Below, one piece after another: positions 1 through 7,620 of a DNA stretch of 64,000 nucleotides. Positions within the stretch are counted from its first letter, which is position 1, and the number at the start of each line of letters is the position of its first letter. The notes below the pieces were generated by a model. That model was given only the letters and a program-made list of their open reading frames with translations, searched no databases and was not told the origin of the DNA. Location of the stretch: the NCBI RefSeq assembly GCF_017744445.1, contig NZ_JAGIBH010000004.1:62001-126000 (forward strand), in the 5' to 3' direction. The stretch comes from Caulobacter sp. (GTDB lineage: Bacteria; Pseudomonadota; Alphaproteobacteria; Caulobacterales; Caulobacteraceae). The position numbers were made by a program, and so were the translations under genes.

Positions 1-19
1 GATGTTACCAGCGCCCCAT

Positions 20-31
20 CCGGTCAACCGG
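20..31. repeat. Short perfect palindrome upstream of panC
   Basis: CCGGTCAACCGG is a 12-bp inverted repeat about 115 bases before the panC start. Bases 1-144 hold no coding region that I can support. This piece may belong to the end of an upstream gene cut by the window edge or to the panC promoter region; its function is unknown. Confidence 0.3.
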
Positions 32-144
32 TTCAATCCACAGGCTTAATTGTCGCACCTTTGGTTGCATGTTCCCGCAGGGGATAGTGGACCTTCCGCA
101 ACCGCGAGGTCATAAGCCGGGCCTGTCCGCCTGGAGCGTCAAGA

Positions 145-1002
145 ATGAGCAGCCCGACCATCGTCCGCACCGTCGCCGAGATGCGCGAGCACGTGCGCGC
201 CTGGAAGGCCGCCGGCCAGCGCGTGGCGCTGGTCCCGACCATGGGCGCCCTGCACGAGGGTCACCTGTCCCTGATCAAGATCGCCCAACAGAACGCCGAC
301 CGGGTGGTCGCCACGATCTTCGTCAATCCCAAGCAGTTCGCCCCGCACGAGGACTTCGACGCCTATCCGCGCGGCGAGGCCGTCGATGTCAAGAAGCTGG
401 CCAGCGTCGGCTGTGACCTGCTGTTCGCCCCCAACGGCGCGGAGATGTACGCCCCCGGCTTCGCCACCGCGATCAGCGTCTCGGGCGTGTCCGAACCGCT
501 GGAAGGCGCGGCGCGGCCGCAGTTCTTCGGCGGCGTGGCGACCGTGGTGGCCAAGCTGTTCATCCAGAGCCAGGCCGACGTCGCTGTCTTCGGCGAGAAG
601 GACTACCAGCAGCTGCAGGTGGTCAAGCGCATGGCCCGCGACCTGGACATCCCCATCGAGATCATCGGCGCCCCGACCGCCCGGGCCGAGGACGGCTTGG
701 CCCTGTCCTCGCGCAACGCCTACCTGTCAGCGGATGAGCGCGCCGCCGCCGTGGCCCTGCCCACGGCCATGAAGGCCGCCGCGGCCGAGGTCGCCGCCGG
801 GGGCCGCATCGACGAGGCCGAACAAAAAGCGACGGCCGCCTTGAAGGCGGCCGGCTTTGGTCAGGTCGACTATGTGGAAGTGCGCGAGGCCAGCGACCTG
901 TCGCGCCTGGGTTCCGGCCCGATCGGCGATGCCGAAGGCCGCATCCTGGTCGCCGCATGGCTGGGCAAGACGCGGCTCATCGACAACATGGCCATCGGCT
1001 GA
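145..1002 (+). CDS. panC: Pantothenate synthetase (pantoate-beta-alanine ligase)
   Basis: Cytoplasmic enzyme that joins pantoate and beta-alanine using ATP, through a pantoyl-adenylate intermediate, in the last step of pantothenate (vitamin B5) synthesis. The 285-aa product has the family length. It shows the nucleotide-binding HIGH-type motif in VPTMGALHEGH (residues 30-40), FVNPKQF soon after, GEKDYQQLQVVKRM near residue 152 and the ALSSRN loop that closes the active site. The ATG at 145 gives the usual N-terminus. The gene stands alone here: panB and panD are not in view, and the next gene is convergent with no spacer after the stop codon. Identification is secure. Confidence 0.97.
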   Translation: MSSPTIVRTVAEMREHVRAWKAAGQRVALVPTMGALHEGHLSLIKIAQQNADRVVATIFVNPKQFAPHEDFDAYPRGEAVDVKKLASVGCDLLFAPNGAEMYAPGFATAISVSGVSEPLEGAARPQFFGGVATVVAKLFIQSQADVAVFGEKDYQQLQVVKRMARDLDIPIEIIGAPTARAEDGLALSSRNAYLSADERAAAVALPTAMKAAAAEVAAGGRIDEAEQKATAALKAAGFGQVDYVEVREASDLSRLGSGPIGDAEGRILVAAWLGKTRLIDNMAIG

Positions 1003-1089
1003 TTAGATCGGCCTGAGGGCAATAAGCAGCCCAGTGATCAGGCCCACGAACAGCATTCCCACGCCTAGGGCGGCGAAACCGGCTTTCAT
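1003..1089 (-). CDS. Tiny single-pass membrane protein (28 aa)
   Basis: A minus-strand reading frame runs from ATG at 1089 to TAA at 1003 and encodes about 28 residues: MKAGFAALGVG, then a hydrophobic stretch with two glycines, ending RPI. The ideal Shine-Dalgarno sequence GGAGGG (1096-1101) lies 6 bases before this ATG; an in-frame ATG at 1095 abuts it and is a less likely start. The whole protein is one predicted transmembrane helix with a basic residue at each end. It is convergent with panC with no bases between the stop codons. I do not recognise a family; expression is inferred only from the strong ribosome site. Confidence 0.55.
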   Translation of the reverse strand: MKAGFAALGVGMLFVGLITGLLIALRPI

Positions 1090-1169
1090 CGTCATCCCTC
1101 CACAGTCCCCTGCGACGAGATGACACCCGCGTCGGTTGCGGAAATCCTAATTATTCGCGCGAAAGTTTT

Positions 1170-1571
1170 CTACCAGGCGCCCAACTCGCGCAACTGGCGC
1201 GCCAGATCGGGCGGCAGGTCGGCGGCTTCGCTCTGTGTCAGGTCCGGCGGCGCGTCCTCGGGCTTGAGATAGCGCCAGCCCTGGAAGGCCCGGCGCGGCT
1301 GCGGCGCCACGCGGATGATCGGCGGATCCACCGTCACCTCGCAGCGCGAGGCCGCGCCCTCGCCGATCGTGTCGATGGCCAGGATCGTCTGGCGGCACAG
1401 GATCTGGCCCTTGAACACCCGGTACAGCGAACCGCCGTCCAGGACCTCGTCGATCCGCTTGGGCGTCATGCGGGTATGCATGACCCACGGCTGGCTCTTG
1501 TCCTGGTGCCAGGCCAGGAGATCGTCGATCGTTTCGCAGCCGACGACCAGCTTGATGATGTGCAACGCCAT
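1170..1571 (-). CDS. DUF1489 family protein
   Basis: 133-aa cytoplasmic protein starting MALHIIKLVVGCETIDDL, with WVMHTRMTPKRIDEVLDGGSLY in the middle and FQGWRYL near the end; this is the layout of the alphaproteobacterial DUF1489 family. The function of the family is not known. No signal peptide or membrane segment is visible. The ATG at 1571 matches the conserved N-terminus. A tail rich in Asp, Glu and Pro follows the conserved part. The gene is divergent from the exonuclease gene that starts at 1823, and they share about 250 bases of upstream DNA. Confidence 0.8.
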   Translation of the reverse strand: MALHIIKLVVGCETIDDLLAWHQDKSQPWVMHTRMTPKRIDEVLDGGSLYRVFKGQILCRQTILAIDTIGEGAASRCEVTVDPPIIRVAPQPRRAFQGWRYLKPEDAPPDLTQSEAADLPPDLARQLRELGAW

Positions 1572-1822
1572 GGGCGGTAAATAGCGCGCCGGCTTGGCAA
1601 GGCAACAGGTTCGCCCCCAACAGGTTCGCCCAATGGGTGAAACCCGTCGACGTCCGCATGACAGCGTTATCCACTGTGACCCATCGCGTTACTGTGGGGG
1701 CGCGAGGGGGCTTCAGAGCCCGACACCGCCGTTACGGACGCCTTGTGGGGGGCCGTCCGCAGCGGCGGTTCTGTTTTGGGCGATATGTTGGATCGCGGAC
1801 GATCCGGGCCCATTATCCTTGC
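1572..1822. other. Intergenic region between two divergent genes
   Basis: About 250 bases separate the DUF1489 and exonuclease starts. Reading frames cross this stretch, including one that runs in frame into the exonuclease, but they are Arg-rich, have no ribosome site and resemble no family, so I treat it as non-coding promoter DNA. No clear operator or hairpin was seen. Confidence 0.45.
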
Positions 1823-2572
1823 ATGTCCCTTCCCCGTGTCCGCGTCATCGATCTCGAGACCGCAGGCTCCGGTCCCAATGATGTCTGCGAGATCGGCTGG
1901 CAGGATGTCGTGCAAGACGCCGACGGCGTCTGGCGGCTCGACGACGAACGCGGCGCGCGGCTGGTCAATCCAGGTCATCCCATCCCGGCCGACACCATGG
2001 CGGTGCACCACATTCTCGACAGCGAGGTCGCTGGCGCGCCGTTCTGGCGGGATGTCGCGCCCGGCGTGCTGAAGCCCGAAGACGGCGTCCTGGCCCTTGC
2101 CGCGCACCGGGCCGCCTTCGAGCAGCGCTATTGCACGCCTCGGCACACCGGCGGCGCGGCCTGGATTTGCACCTGGAAATGCGCCCTGCGGCTGTGGCCG
2201 CACCTGCAAAGCTTCTCCAACCAGATGCTGCGCTACCAGCGCATGCCCGAGGGTTTGGTCCATGAACTGGGCCTGCCAGCGCACCGCGCCCTGCCCGACG
2301 CCTACGTCACGGCCCACCACCTGCGCGACATGCTGAACGAAGCTTCGCTGGCGCAACTGCTGGCCTGGAGCGCCGAGCCCGGCCTGCTGCCGCGCGTGCC
2401 CACGGGACCGGACCGAGGCAAGCCGTGGCGGCGCCTGGACGACGAGGCCTTGCGCGCCTTCGCCCGCGACCGCGACGCGGCCCTGCGCTTCAGCGCCGAG
2501 ACCGAGCTGCGCCGTCGCGGCGAGACGCTGGAGCCGGCCCCGGCAGAACCGGCGCAACGAACCCTGATCTAG
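1823..2572 (+). CDS. exoX: ExoX-like 3'-5' DNA exonuclease (DEDDh superfamily)
   Basis: 249-aa protein resembling E. coli exodeoxyribonuclease X, which degrades single-stranded or mismatched 3' ends in DNA repair. The Exo I motif VIDLETAGSG gives D10 and E12. A DNA-binding core WICTWKCALRLWPHLQ parallels the ExoX WICTMKLARRLWP segment. The Exo III motif HRALPDAY gives a His near residue 154 and an Asp near 159. The Exo II motif reads AHRAAFEQ, with Glu (about residue 99) where ExoX has Asp in HNASFD. I chose the ATG at 1823 because the upstream in-frame extension is not conserved-looking. The C-terminal 70 residues are Arg- and Glu-rich. Confidence 0.8.
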   Translation: MSLPRVRVIDLETAGSGPNDVCEIGWQDVVQDADGVWRLDDERGARLVNPGHPIPADTMAVHHILDSEVAGAPFWRDVAPGVLKPEDGVLALAAHRAAFEQRYCTPRHTGGAAWICTWKCALRLWPHLQSFSNQMLRYQRMPEGLVHELGLPAHRALPDAYVTAHHLRDMLNEASLAQLLAWSAEPGLLPRVPTGPDRGKPWRRLDDEALRAFARDRDAALRFSAETELRRRGETLEPAPAEPAQRTLI

Positions 2573-2582
2573 AAACGCAAAA

Positions 2583-2611
2583 GCCCCCGCCGGCGAACCG
2601 GCGGGGGCCTT
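2583..2611 (-). terminator. Strong hairpin between convergent genes
   Basis: Arms GCCCCCGCCGG (2583-2593) and CCGGCGGGGGC (2598-2608) enclose a CGAA loop. Read on the minus strand the hairpin is followed by TTTTGCG, so it is best as the terminator of the secreted-protein gene at 2636-2953; on the plus strand only CTTG follows, but it may also stop exonuclease transcripts. Confidence 0.8.
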
Positions 2612-2635
2612 GAGAGTGACGCTAAGCGTTGAAGC

Positions 2636-2953
2636 TTACGCGCCGCCCGGGAAGCGGAAGGGAACCTTCACCGAACCGGTCTTGGCGCCCATCGGCAGCT
2701 TCTCGGCGATGCACATGGCGGCCTTGTCGAAACCCTTACCGCCAGCGCTGTTGTCGACGACCTTGCAGTCCGACAGCTTGCCGTCGGCGGCATTGCATTC
2801 CAGCATCACCTGAGCGGCGTCACGGGTGTTGGCGAACTGCTGCAGGCAGCGGCCCATCTGGTCTTCGAAACCACCGGCGGCCGAAGCGGCTTGAGCGACG
2901 AAGAAGCTGCCAGCGATACCCGCGGCGAAAGCGATCGAGAGTTTCATACCCAC
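2636..2953 (-). CDS. Small secreted protein with TonB-C-like fold
   Basis: 105-aa exported protein. A signal peptide (MKLSIAFAAGIAGSFFVAQA, cut near AASA-AG) precedes about 80 residues that resemble the periplasmic C-terminal domain of TonB: MLECNAADGKLSDCKVV, then a Gly-rich turn, GFDKAAMCIAEKL, and VKVPFRFP. There is no anchor helix or proline-rich linker, so it cannot be an energy-transducing TonB. Four Cys in the mature part could form disulfides. The start may be GTG 2953 (AAGGA five bases upstream) or ATG 2947. It stands alone with its own terminator; the role is unknown. Confidence 0.65.
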   Translation of the reverse strand: MGMKLSIAFAAGIAGSFFVAQAASAAGGFEDQMGRCLQQFANTRDAAQVMLECNAADGKLSDCKVVDNSAGGKGFDKAAMCIAEKLPMGAKTGSVKVPFRFPGGA

Positions 2954-3117
2954 CTAATTCCTTCTGGAACCGAACCAAACTTGTGAGGATGGTTATCGCG
3001 CCTAAGCCCTAAGGAACGGCCAAGGTTTGCGGTTAATCATTTCCAAAATTGGTGAACGTCGGCGTAGGCCTAACGTGCGTTATGCTAAGCGCGGCTGGGG
3101 AACGGGAGAAAACGCCA

Positions 3118-3438
3118 ATGAAAACGATCATCCTGGCGCTGGCGCTGGCGACGACGCTCCTCGCCGGCTGCGCCACCGACATGCCGCCAGCGACCGCCAA
3201 GACTGAAGGACGAAGCGTCACCTACGCTTGTGATCGCGGCCCCGACCTGACCGTGGTCTATGCCGAGGACACGGCCAGCATCATCGGCTCGGACGGCAGC
3301 GCCGCGGTCGTGCTGCCGCAGAAGCCGTCCGCGTCGGGCGTTTGGTACGAGACCCCGACCCATTCGATCCGCGGCAAGGGCGACGAGGTCACCTACACCG
3401 TGGGCCGCATGGCGCCGATGACCTGCAAGGCGCGTTAG
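3118..3438 (+). CDS. mliC: MliC-type lysozyme-inhibitor lipoprotein
   Basis: 106-aa lipoprotein. The signal peptide ends in the lipobox LLAGC, so Cys is lipidated and the protein sits in the envelope. The mature part has the MliC layout: VTYACDRGPDLTVVYAED, the SASGVWYETPTHSIRGKGDEV block, and a C-terminal Cys in PMTCKAR that would pair with the first one. MliC proteins block host or self C-type lysozyme acting on peptidoglycan. The ATG at 3118 follows GGGAGAAAACGCCA. The last four bases overlap the stop of the convergent liuD gene. Confidence 0.82.
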   Translation: MKTIILALALATTLLAGCATDMPPATAKTEGRSVTYACDRGPDLTVVYAEDTASIIGSDGSAAVVLPQKPSASGVWYETPTHSIRGKGDEVTYTVGRMAPMTCKAR

Positions 3439-5396
3439 GCGCTGGGCTCAAGGCGGGCCAACACCACGCCCTCACTCACCTGACCGCCGGCGGTAACCGT
3501 GAGGTCAGCCACCACGCCGTCGAAAGGCGCGGCCAGGGCGTGCTCCATCTTCATGGCCTCCAGGGTCAGCAGGGTCTGGCCCTTGCTGACCGTCTGGCCG
3601 GCCTCAACGGCGACAGAGACGATCTTGCCCGGCATCGGCGACAGGATCGCGCCGTCCGAGGCCGCGCCCTCGCCCGCTCCGCCGACCTGGGCCTGGAAGT
3701 CGAAGGTCTGGACGTCGCCGCCCTCGAACACCTGGATCGGACCCTTGCCATAGGTGGTCGGCAGGCGGGTGACCTCGTCAAAGGTGGACCCATCCGCATG
3801 GCGGATGTCCCAGGACCAGTCCTCGGAACCACCGCCCAGCAGGGCCACCCGCAGCGGCATGGCCTTGCCGTCCGCCGACATCGGCAGATGCATCGGCGCG
3901 CGAGGGGCATTCATGCGGAAGCCCAAGAGCTTTGACGGTGCGCTTTCCCACGGGTCGCGGCGGGCCTCGGCCTCCAGGAAACTGTCCAGCCGCCAGCCGA
4001 TCGCGGCCATGGCCGGCTCGTCGCTGAAGCCGCGCTCGACCAACTCGTCCAGCCGCGCCTCGATGAAGCCGGTGTCGACGGCGCCGTCGACGAAGTCCGG
4101 ATGGCTGGCGCACTTGGCCAGGAAGGCGGCGTTGGTCTTGACGGGATACACCTCGACCAGGGCGCAGGCCTCGGCCAGGCGCTGGGCGGCGTCTTCCCGG
4201 TCGACGCCGTGGGCGATCAGCTTGGCGATCATCGGGTCGTAGAAGGGCGTGACCTCGCCGCCCTCCTCCACCGCGCTGTCGACGCGGACATCGCCTTCCG
4301 GCAGGCGGAAGTGCTTCAGCTTGCCCGTCGAGGGCAGGAAGCCGGTGGCGGGGTTCTCGGCATAGAGGCGGGCCTCCATGGCCCAGCCGTCCAGCATGAT
4401 CTCGTCCTGCTCCAGCGGCAGCGGTTCGCCCGAGGCGACCAGCAGCTGCCACTCGACCAGGTCCTGGCCGGTGACCATCTCGGTGACCGGATGCTCGACC
4501 TGGAGACGGGTGTTCATCTCCATGAACCAGATCCGGTCGGCGCGCAGGCCTTCCGAAGCGTCGGCGATGAACTCGACCGTGCCGGCCCCGACATAGCCCA
4601 CCGCCTGGGCGGCCTTCACGGCGGCGGCGCAGACGGCGGCGCGGGTGGCCTCGTCCATGCCGGGGGCCGGGGCCTCCTCGATGACCTTCTGGTGGCGGCG
4701 TTGCAGCGAGCAGTCGCGCTCGAACAGGTGGACGACGTTGCCATGCTGGTCGCCGAACACCTGCACCTCGATGTGGCGCGGGCGGGTGACGTACTTTTCC
4801 AAGAGCACGCGGTCGTCGCCGAAGCTGGCGGCGGCCTCGCGGCGGCACGAGCCCAGGGCGGCTTCGAAGTCCTCCGCCTTGTCGACCTTGCGCATGCCCT
4901 TGCCGCCGCCACCGGCCACGGCCTTGATCAGCACCGGGAAGCCGATCTTGGCGGCCTCGGCGGTCAGGCGCTCGACCGACTGGTCGTCGCCCAGATAGCC
5001 CGGCGTGGTGGGCACGCCGGCGTCGATCATCACCTTCTTGGCCGCGTCCTTCAGGCCCATGGCGCGGATCGCCGAGGGCGGCGGACCGATCCAGACGAGG
5101 CCCGCGTCCGTCACCGACTGGGCGAAGTCGGCGTTCTCGGACAGGAAGCCGTAGCCAGGGTGGATCGCTTCCGCGCCCATCTGCTTGGCCGCCGCCAGGA
5201 TCTTCTTGGGATCCAGGTAGCTCTCCTTCGCCGGCGCCGGACCGATCAGGATCGCCGCATCGGCCTCCAGCACGAACGGGGCGTTCGCGTCGGCTTCCGA
5301 ATAGACGGCGATCGTCCGCACGCCCAGCTCACGGGCGGTGCGGATGATGCGTCGGGCGATCTCGCCGCGGTTGGCGATCAGGACGGAGGAGATCAA
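3435..5396 (-). CDS. liuD: Methylcrotonyl-CoA carboxylase, biotin-containing alpha subunit
   Basis: 653-aa biotin carboxylase/carboxyl-carrier subunit. It has VLIANRGEIARRI at the N-terminus, an ATP-grasp domain with the glycine-rich loop VAGGGGKGMR, the catalytic block FMEMNTRLQVEHPVTE, a BT linker and a C-terminal biotinyl domain with EAMKM, the biotin-carrying Lys being near residue 616. With the beta subunit LiuB it carboxylates 3-methylcrotonyl-CoA in leucine breakdown. Sequence alone would also fit an acetyl- or propionyl-CoA carboxylase subunit; the substrate is inferred from liuB and liuC next door. The start is TTG at 5396, eight bases after the DUF3667 stop. Confidence 0.9.
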   Translation of the reverse strand: MISSVLIANRGEIARRIIRTARELGVRTIAVYSEADANAPFVLEADAAILIGPAPAKESYLDPKKILAAAKQMGAEAIHPGYGFLSENADFAQSVTDAGLVWIGPPPSAIRAMGLKDAAKKVMIDAGVPTTPGYLGDDQSVERLTAEAAKIGFPVLIKAVAGGGGKGMRKVDKAEDFEAALGSCRREAAASFGDDRVLLEKYVTRPRHIEVQVFGDQHGNVVHLFERDCSLQRRHQKVIEEAPAPGMDEATRAAVCAAAVKAAQAVGYVGAGTVEFIADASEGLRADRIWFMEMNTRLQVEHPVTEMVTGQDLVEWQLLVASGEPLPLEQDEIMLDGWAMEARLYAENPATGFLPSTGKLKHFRLPEGDVRVDSAVEEGGEVTPFYDPMIAKLIAHGVDREDAAQRLAEACALVEVYPVKTNAAFLAKCASHPDFVDGAVDTGFIEARLDELVERGFSDEPAMAAIGWRLDSFLEAEARRDPWESAPSKLLGFRMNAPRAPMHLPMSADGKAMPLRVALLGGGSEDWSWDIRHADGSTFDEVTRLPTTYGKGPIQVFEGGDVQTFDFQAQVGGAGEGAASDGAILSPMPGKIVSVAVEAGQTVSKGQTLLTLEAMKMEHALAAPFDGVVADLTVTAGGQVSEGVVLARLEPSA

Positions 5397-5404
5397 GGCG
5401 GAAC

Positions 5405-6736
5405 CTACATCTGGGAAAGGGTGAAGACCATCAGGCCGAGCACCAGGAAGCCGAACGCCGTCGTACTGATCGTCCAGACGATGAACGACTTGATCAGGGC
5501 GCCAAAGATGCTCGAGCCGTAGCCGCCGCGAAGCGTCTGGAAGAGGTTGATCGGTATCCAGAAGGACAGGATGGCCAGGAAGGCCGGCTGCAATCCGTGC
5601 GGCAGGACGAACAGCACGGCATAGGTCAGGAACGAGAACGACAGCAGGTTCGTGGCCACCAGCAGGTGGTCGTAGATGAAGTACTGGCGCTTGTTCACAT
5701 AGACGAGCGCCAGGCTCAGGCCCATGATCGGCAGCAGCAGCACCGCCAGGCGGTGGGCCCAGCCGAACATCAGCAGCAGGAAATAGTCCGGATTGGCGAC
5801 GGCCTTGGCCAGGCCTTCCTTCCAGCCGCCGAGCGCCTCGGCATTGGAGCCGTGCTTGCCGCTCGAAGCATGATCCTGCTTGGCGACCTGAGCCTTGATC
5901 TCAGCCTGCTGCTTGGCGTCCGGCCCGACGACGTTGAAATGCTGGCCGGCGATCTGGGCCTCGGCGAGCTTGTTGGCGCCAGCCTCCAGTTTCTCGGGGC
6001 TCTGGAAATCCAGACCCTGGATCTGGGCGGCGGCATTGGCGCTGCGGTTGTGCAGCCGGTCCAGCGCCTCCTGGCCCGCGTTGGGATTGTTCTGCAGGGC
6101 GTCGGCTTCCGCCATCTCCTTGGCGTAGCGGCCCTCGGCCTTCTTGACGTCGTCGGCGTACTCGGCGGCGATCTTGGCCTTGTCGGCGCCCTCTTCTTTC
6201 AGGCCCTCGTCGCGCTCCTCGACAGCGCCCTTCAGGCGCTCGGCGCGGTCGCTCGTCGCCTCCTTGCGGATCTCGTCGGCCTTGGCCTTGCGGCCGGCCG
6301 GCGTCATCAGCGCCTGGGCTTCCTTCTCCTCCTTGAGCTCCTGCTCGTGGCGGATGCCGTGGATGGCGTGCTCGGCGGCGAAGATGAACAGCAGCAGGGC
6401 GACCAAGAAGGTGCGGAACGGCGGCACGTGCCGCACGATCCGGCCTTCCATGTAGTCCTTGGCCAGCTTGCCCGGCTTGAAGAACAGTAGCGGCAGGGTG
6501 TTGGCCAGGCGACCGTCGAGGTGGAACATCCCCTCGATGGCCTCCCAGATCAGGTGCAGGATCGAGCGGTGATGGGTGTCGGCATTCTGGCCGCAGGCAT
6601 GGCAGAACCAGCCCTCGAGCGACGTCCCGCAGTTCTTGCAGGGATCGCCCTTGTGGTTGAACGGCTTTTTCCGATGCCCGACCAGCCCGGCGGCCGAGTC
6701 CGCCGCCGCCGCTTCCAGTTCAACGCCTGTAACCAC
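5405..6736 (-). CDS. DUF3667 membrane protein with N-terminal zinc ribbon
   Basis: 443-aa protein. Residues 30-55 hold CKNCGTSLEGWFCHACGQ, a four-Cys zinc-ribbon-like motif, followed by the DUF3667 signature (GMFHLDGRLANTLPLLFFKPGKLAKDY and the VPPFRTFL helix). A long charged, probably coiled-coil stretch of Glu, Lys and Ala (about residues 120-290) is inserted before four or so C-terminal hydrophobic segments. The function of DUF3667 is unknown. The gene lies inside the liu unit, 20 bases after liuC and 8 before liuD, so it is probably co-transcribed; any part in leucine catabolism is only inference. Start GTG 6736. Confidence 0.78.
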   Translation of the reverse strand: MVTGVELEAAAADSAAGLVGHRKKPFNHKGDPCKNCGTSLEGWFCHACGQNADTHHRSILHLIWEAIEGMFHLDGRLANTLPLLFFKPGKLAKDYMEGRIVRHVPPFRTFLVALLLFIFAAEHAIHGIRHEQELKEEKEAQALMTPAGRKAKADEIRKEATSDRAERLKGAVEERDEGLKEEGADKAKIAAEYADDVKKAEGRYAKEMAEADALQNNPNAGQEALDRLHNRSANAAAQIQGLDFQSPEKLEAGANKLAEAQIAGQHFNVVGPDAKQQAEIKAQVAKQDHASSGKHGSNAEALGGWKEGLAKAVANPDYFLLLMFGWAHRLAVLLLPIMGLSLALVYVNKRQYFIYDHLLVATNLLSFSFLTYAVLFVLPHGLQPAFLAILSFWIPINLFQTLRGGYGSSIFGALIKSFIVWTISTTAFGFLVLGLMVFTLSQM

Positions 6737-6756
6737 CCTACGCCCCCTGATTGAGT

Positions 6757-7596
6757 CTATTCAGCCCAGGACGGTTTACGACGAGCCAGGAAAGCGCGCA
6801 CGCCTTCTTGTCCCTCTTCCGACACGCGGCGGCGGGCGATGCGTTTGGCGCTCTCCTCGATCAGGCCCTTGTCGATTTTCTGGCCAGCGAAGTCGTTGAC
6901 CAGAGCCTTGGCGTCGCCGATCGCGCCGGGGGCGCAGGGGGCCATTTCCTCGATCAGGGCGTCGCGGGCCACTTCCAGGCTGGCGACGTCCTCGAACACC
7001 TCGTCGACCAGGCCGTAGCCCCAGGCGTCGTCGGCGTCGAACACTCGGCCGGTGGCGAACAGCAGCTTGGCCGTGCGCGGGCCCAGGGCCTGGATCACGT
7101 AGGGGCTGATGGTCGCCGGGGTCAGGCCCAGCTTCACTTCCGAGAACGAGAACTTGGCGTCGACCAGGGCGATGGCGTGGTCGCAGGCGGCCACCAGGCC
7201 CGCGCCGCCGCCGAAGGCCGGCCCCTCGACCATGGCCACGGTCAAAGCCGGGATGTCGTGCAGGGCCTTGAGCATATGCGCCAGGCCCAGGGCGTCGTCG
7301 CGGTTGTCGTCCTCGTCCCACTCGACGGCCGCGCCCATCCATTCCAGGTCGGCGCCGGCGCTGAACGCCCCGCCCACGCCGCGCAGGAACACCACCCGCA
7401 CGCCCTCGGCCCCGTGCAGGGTCTCAAAGGCCTCGCGCAGGCCGGCGATGGTCTCGGCGTTGAAGGCGTTCTTCTTGTCGGGCCGGTTGATCCACACGGT
7501 GACCGCGCCGTCGGGCGTGCTGTCGATGTGGACCAGCGGGGTCATCGCGTCGGTGTCGGTCACTTCGACGATGGGGTCGGCGATCGGGTTGGTCAT
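6757..7596 (-). CDS. liuC: Methylglutaconyl-CoA hydratase (enoyl-CoA hydratase family)
   Basis: 279-aa crotonase-fold enzyme expected to hydrate 3-methylglutaconyl-CoA to HMG-CoA, the step after methylcrotonyl-CoA carboxylase. Visible features are VWINRPDKKNAFN, the oxyanion-hole region RGVGGAFSAGADLEWM, and VEGPAFGGGAGLVAACDHAIA. It ends in FLARRKPSW, as is common in this group. About 19 residues precede the usual start of the domain; ATG 7596 has GAGGG upstream. Position between liuB and liuD supports the substrate call; a general enoyl-CoA hydratase is the alternative. Confidence 0.88.
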   Translation of the reverse strand: MTNPIADPIVEVTDTDAMTPLVHIDSTPDGAVTVWINRPDKKNAFNAETIAGLREAFETLHGAEGVRVVFLRGVGGAFSAGADLEWMGAAVEWDEDDNRDDALGLAHMLKALHDIPALTVAMVEGPAFGGGAGLVAACDHAIALVDAKFSFSEVKLGLTPATISPYVIQALGPRTAKLLFATGRVFDADDAWGYGLVDEVFEDVASLEVARDALIEEMAPCAPGAIGDAKALVNDFAGQKIDKGLIEESAKRIARRRVSEEGQEGVRAFLARRKPSWAE

Positions 7597-7620
7597 GGCG
7601 TGCCCTCTTCTGGCCTGAAG

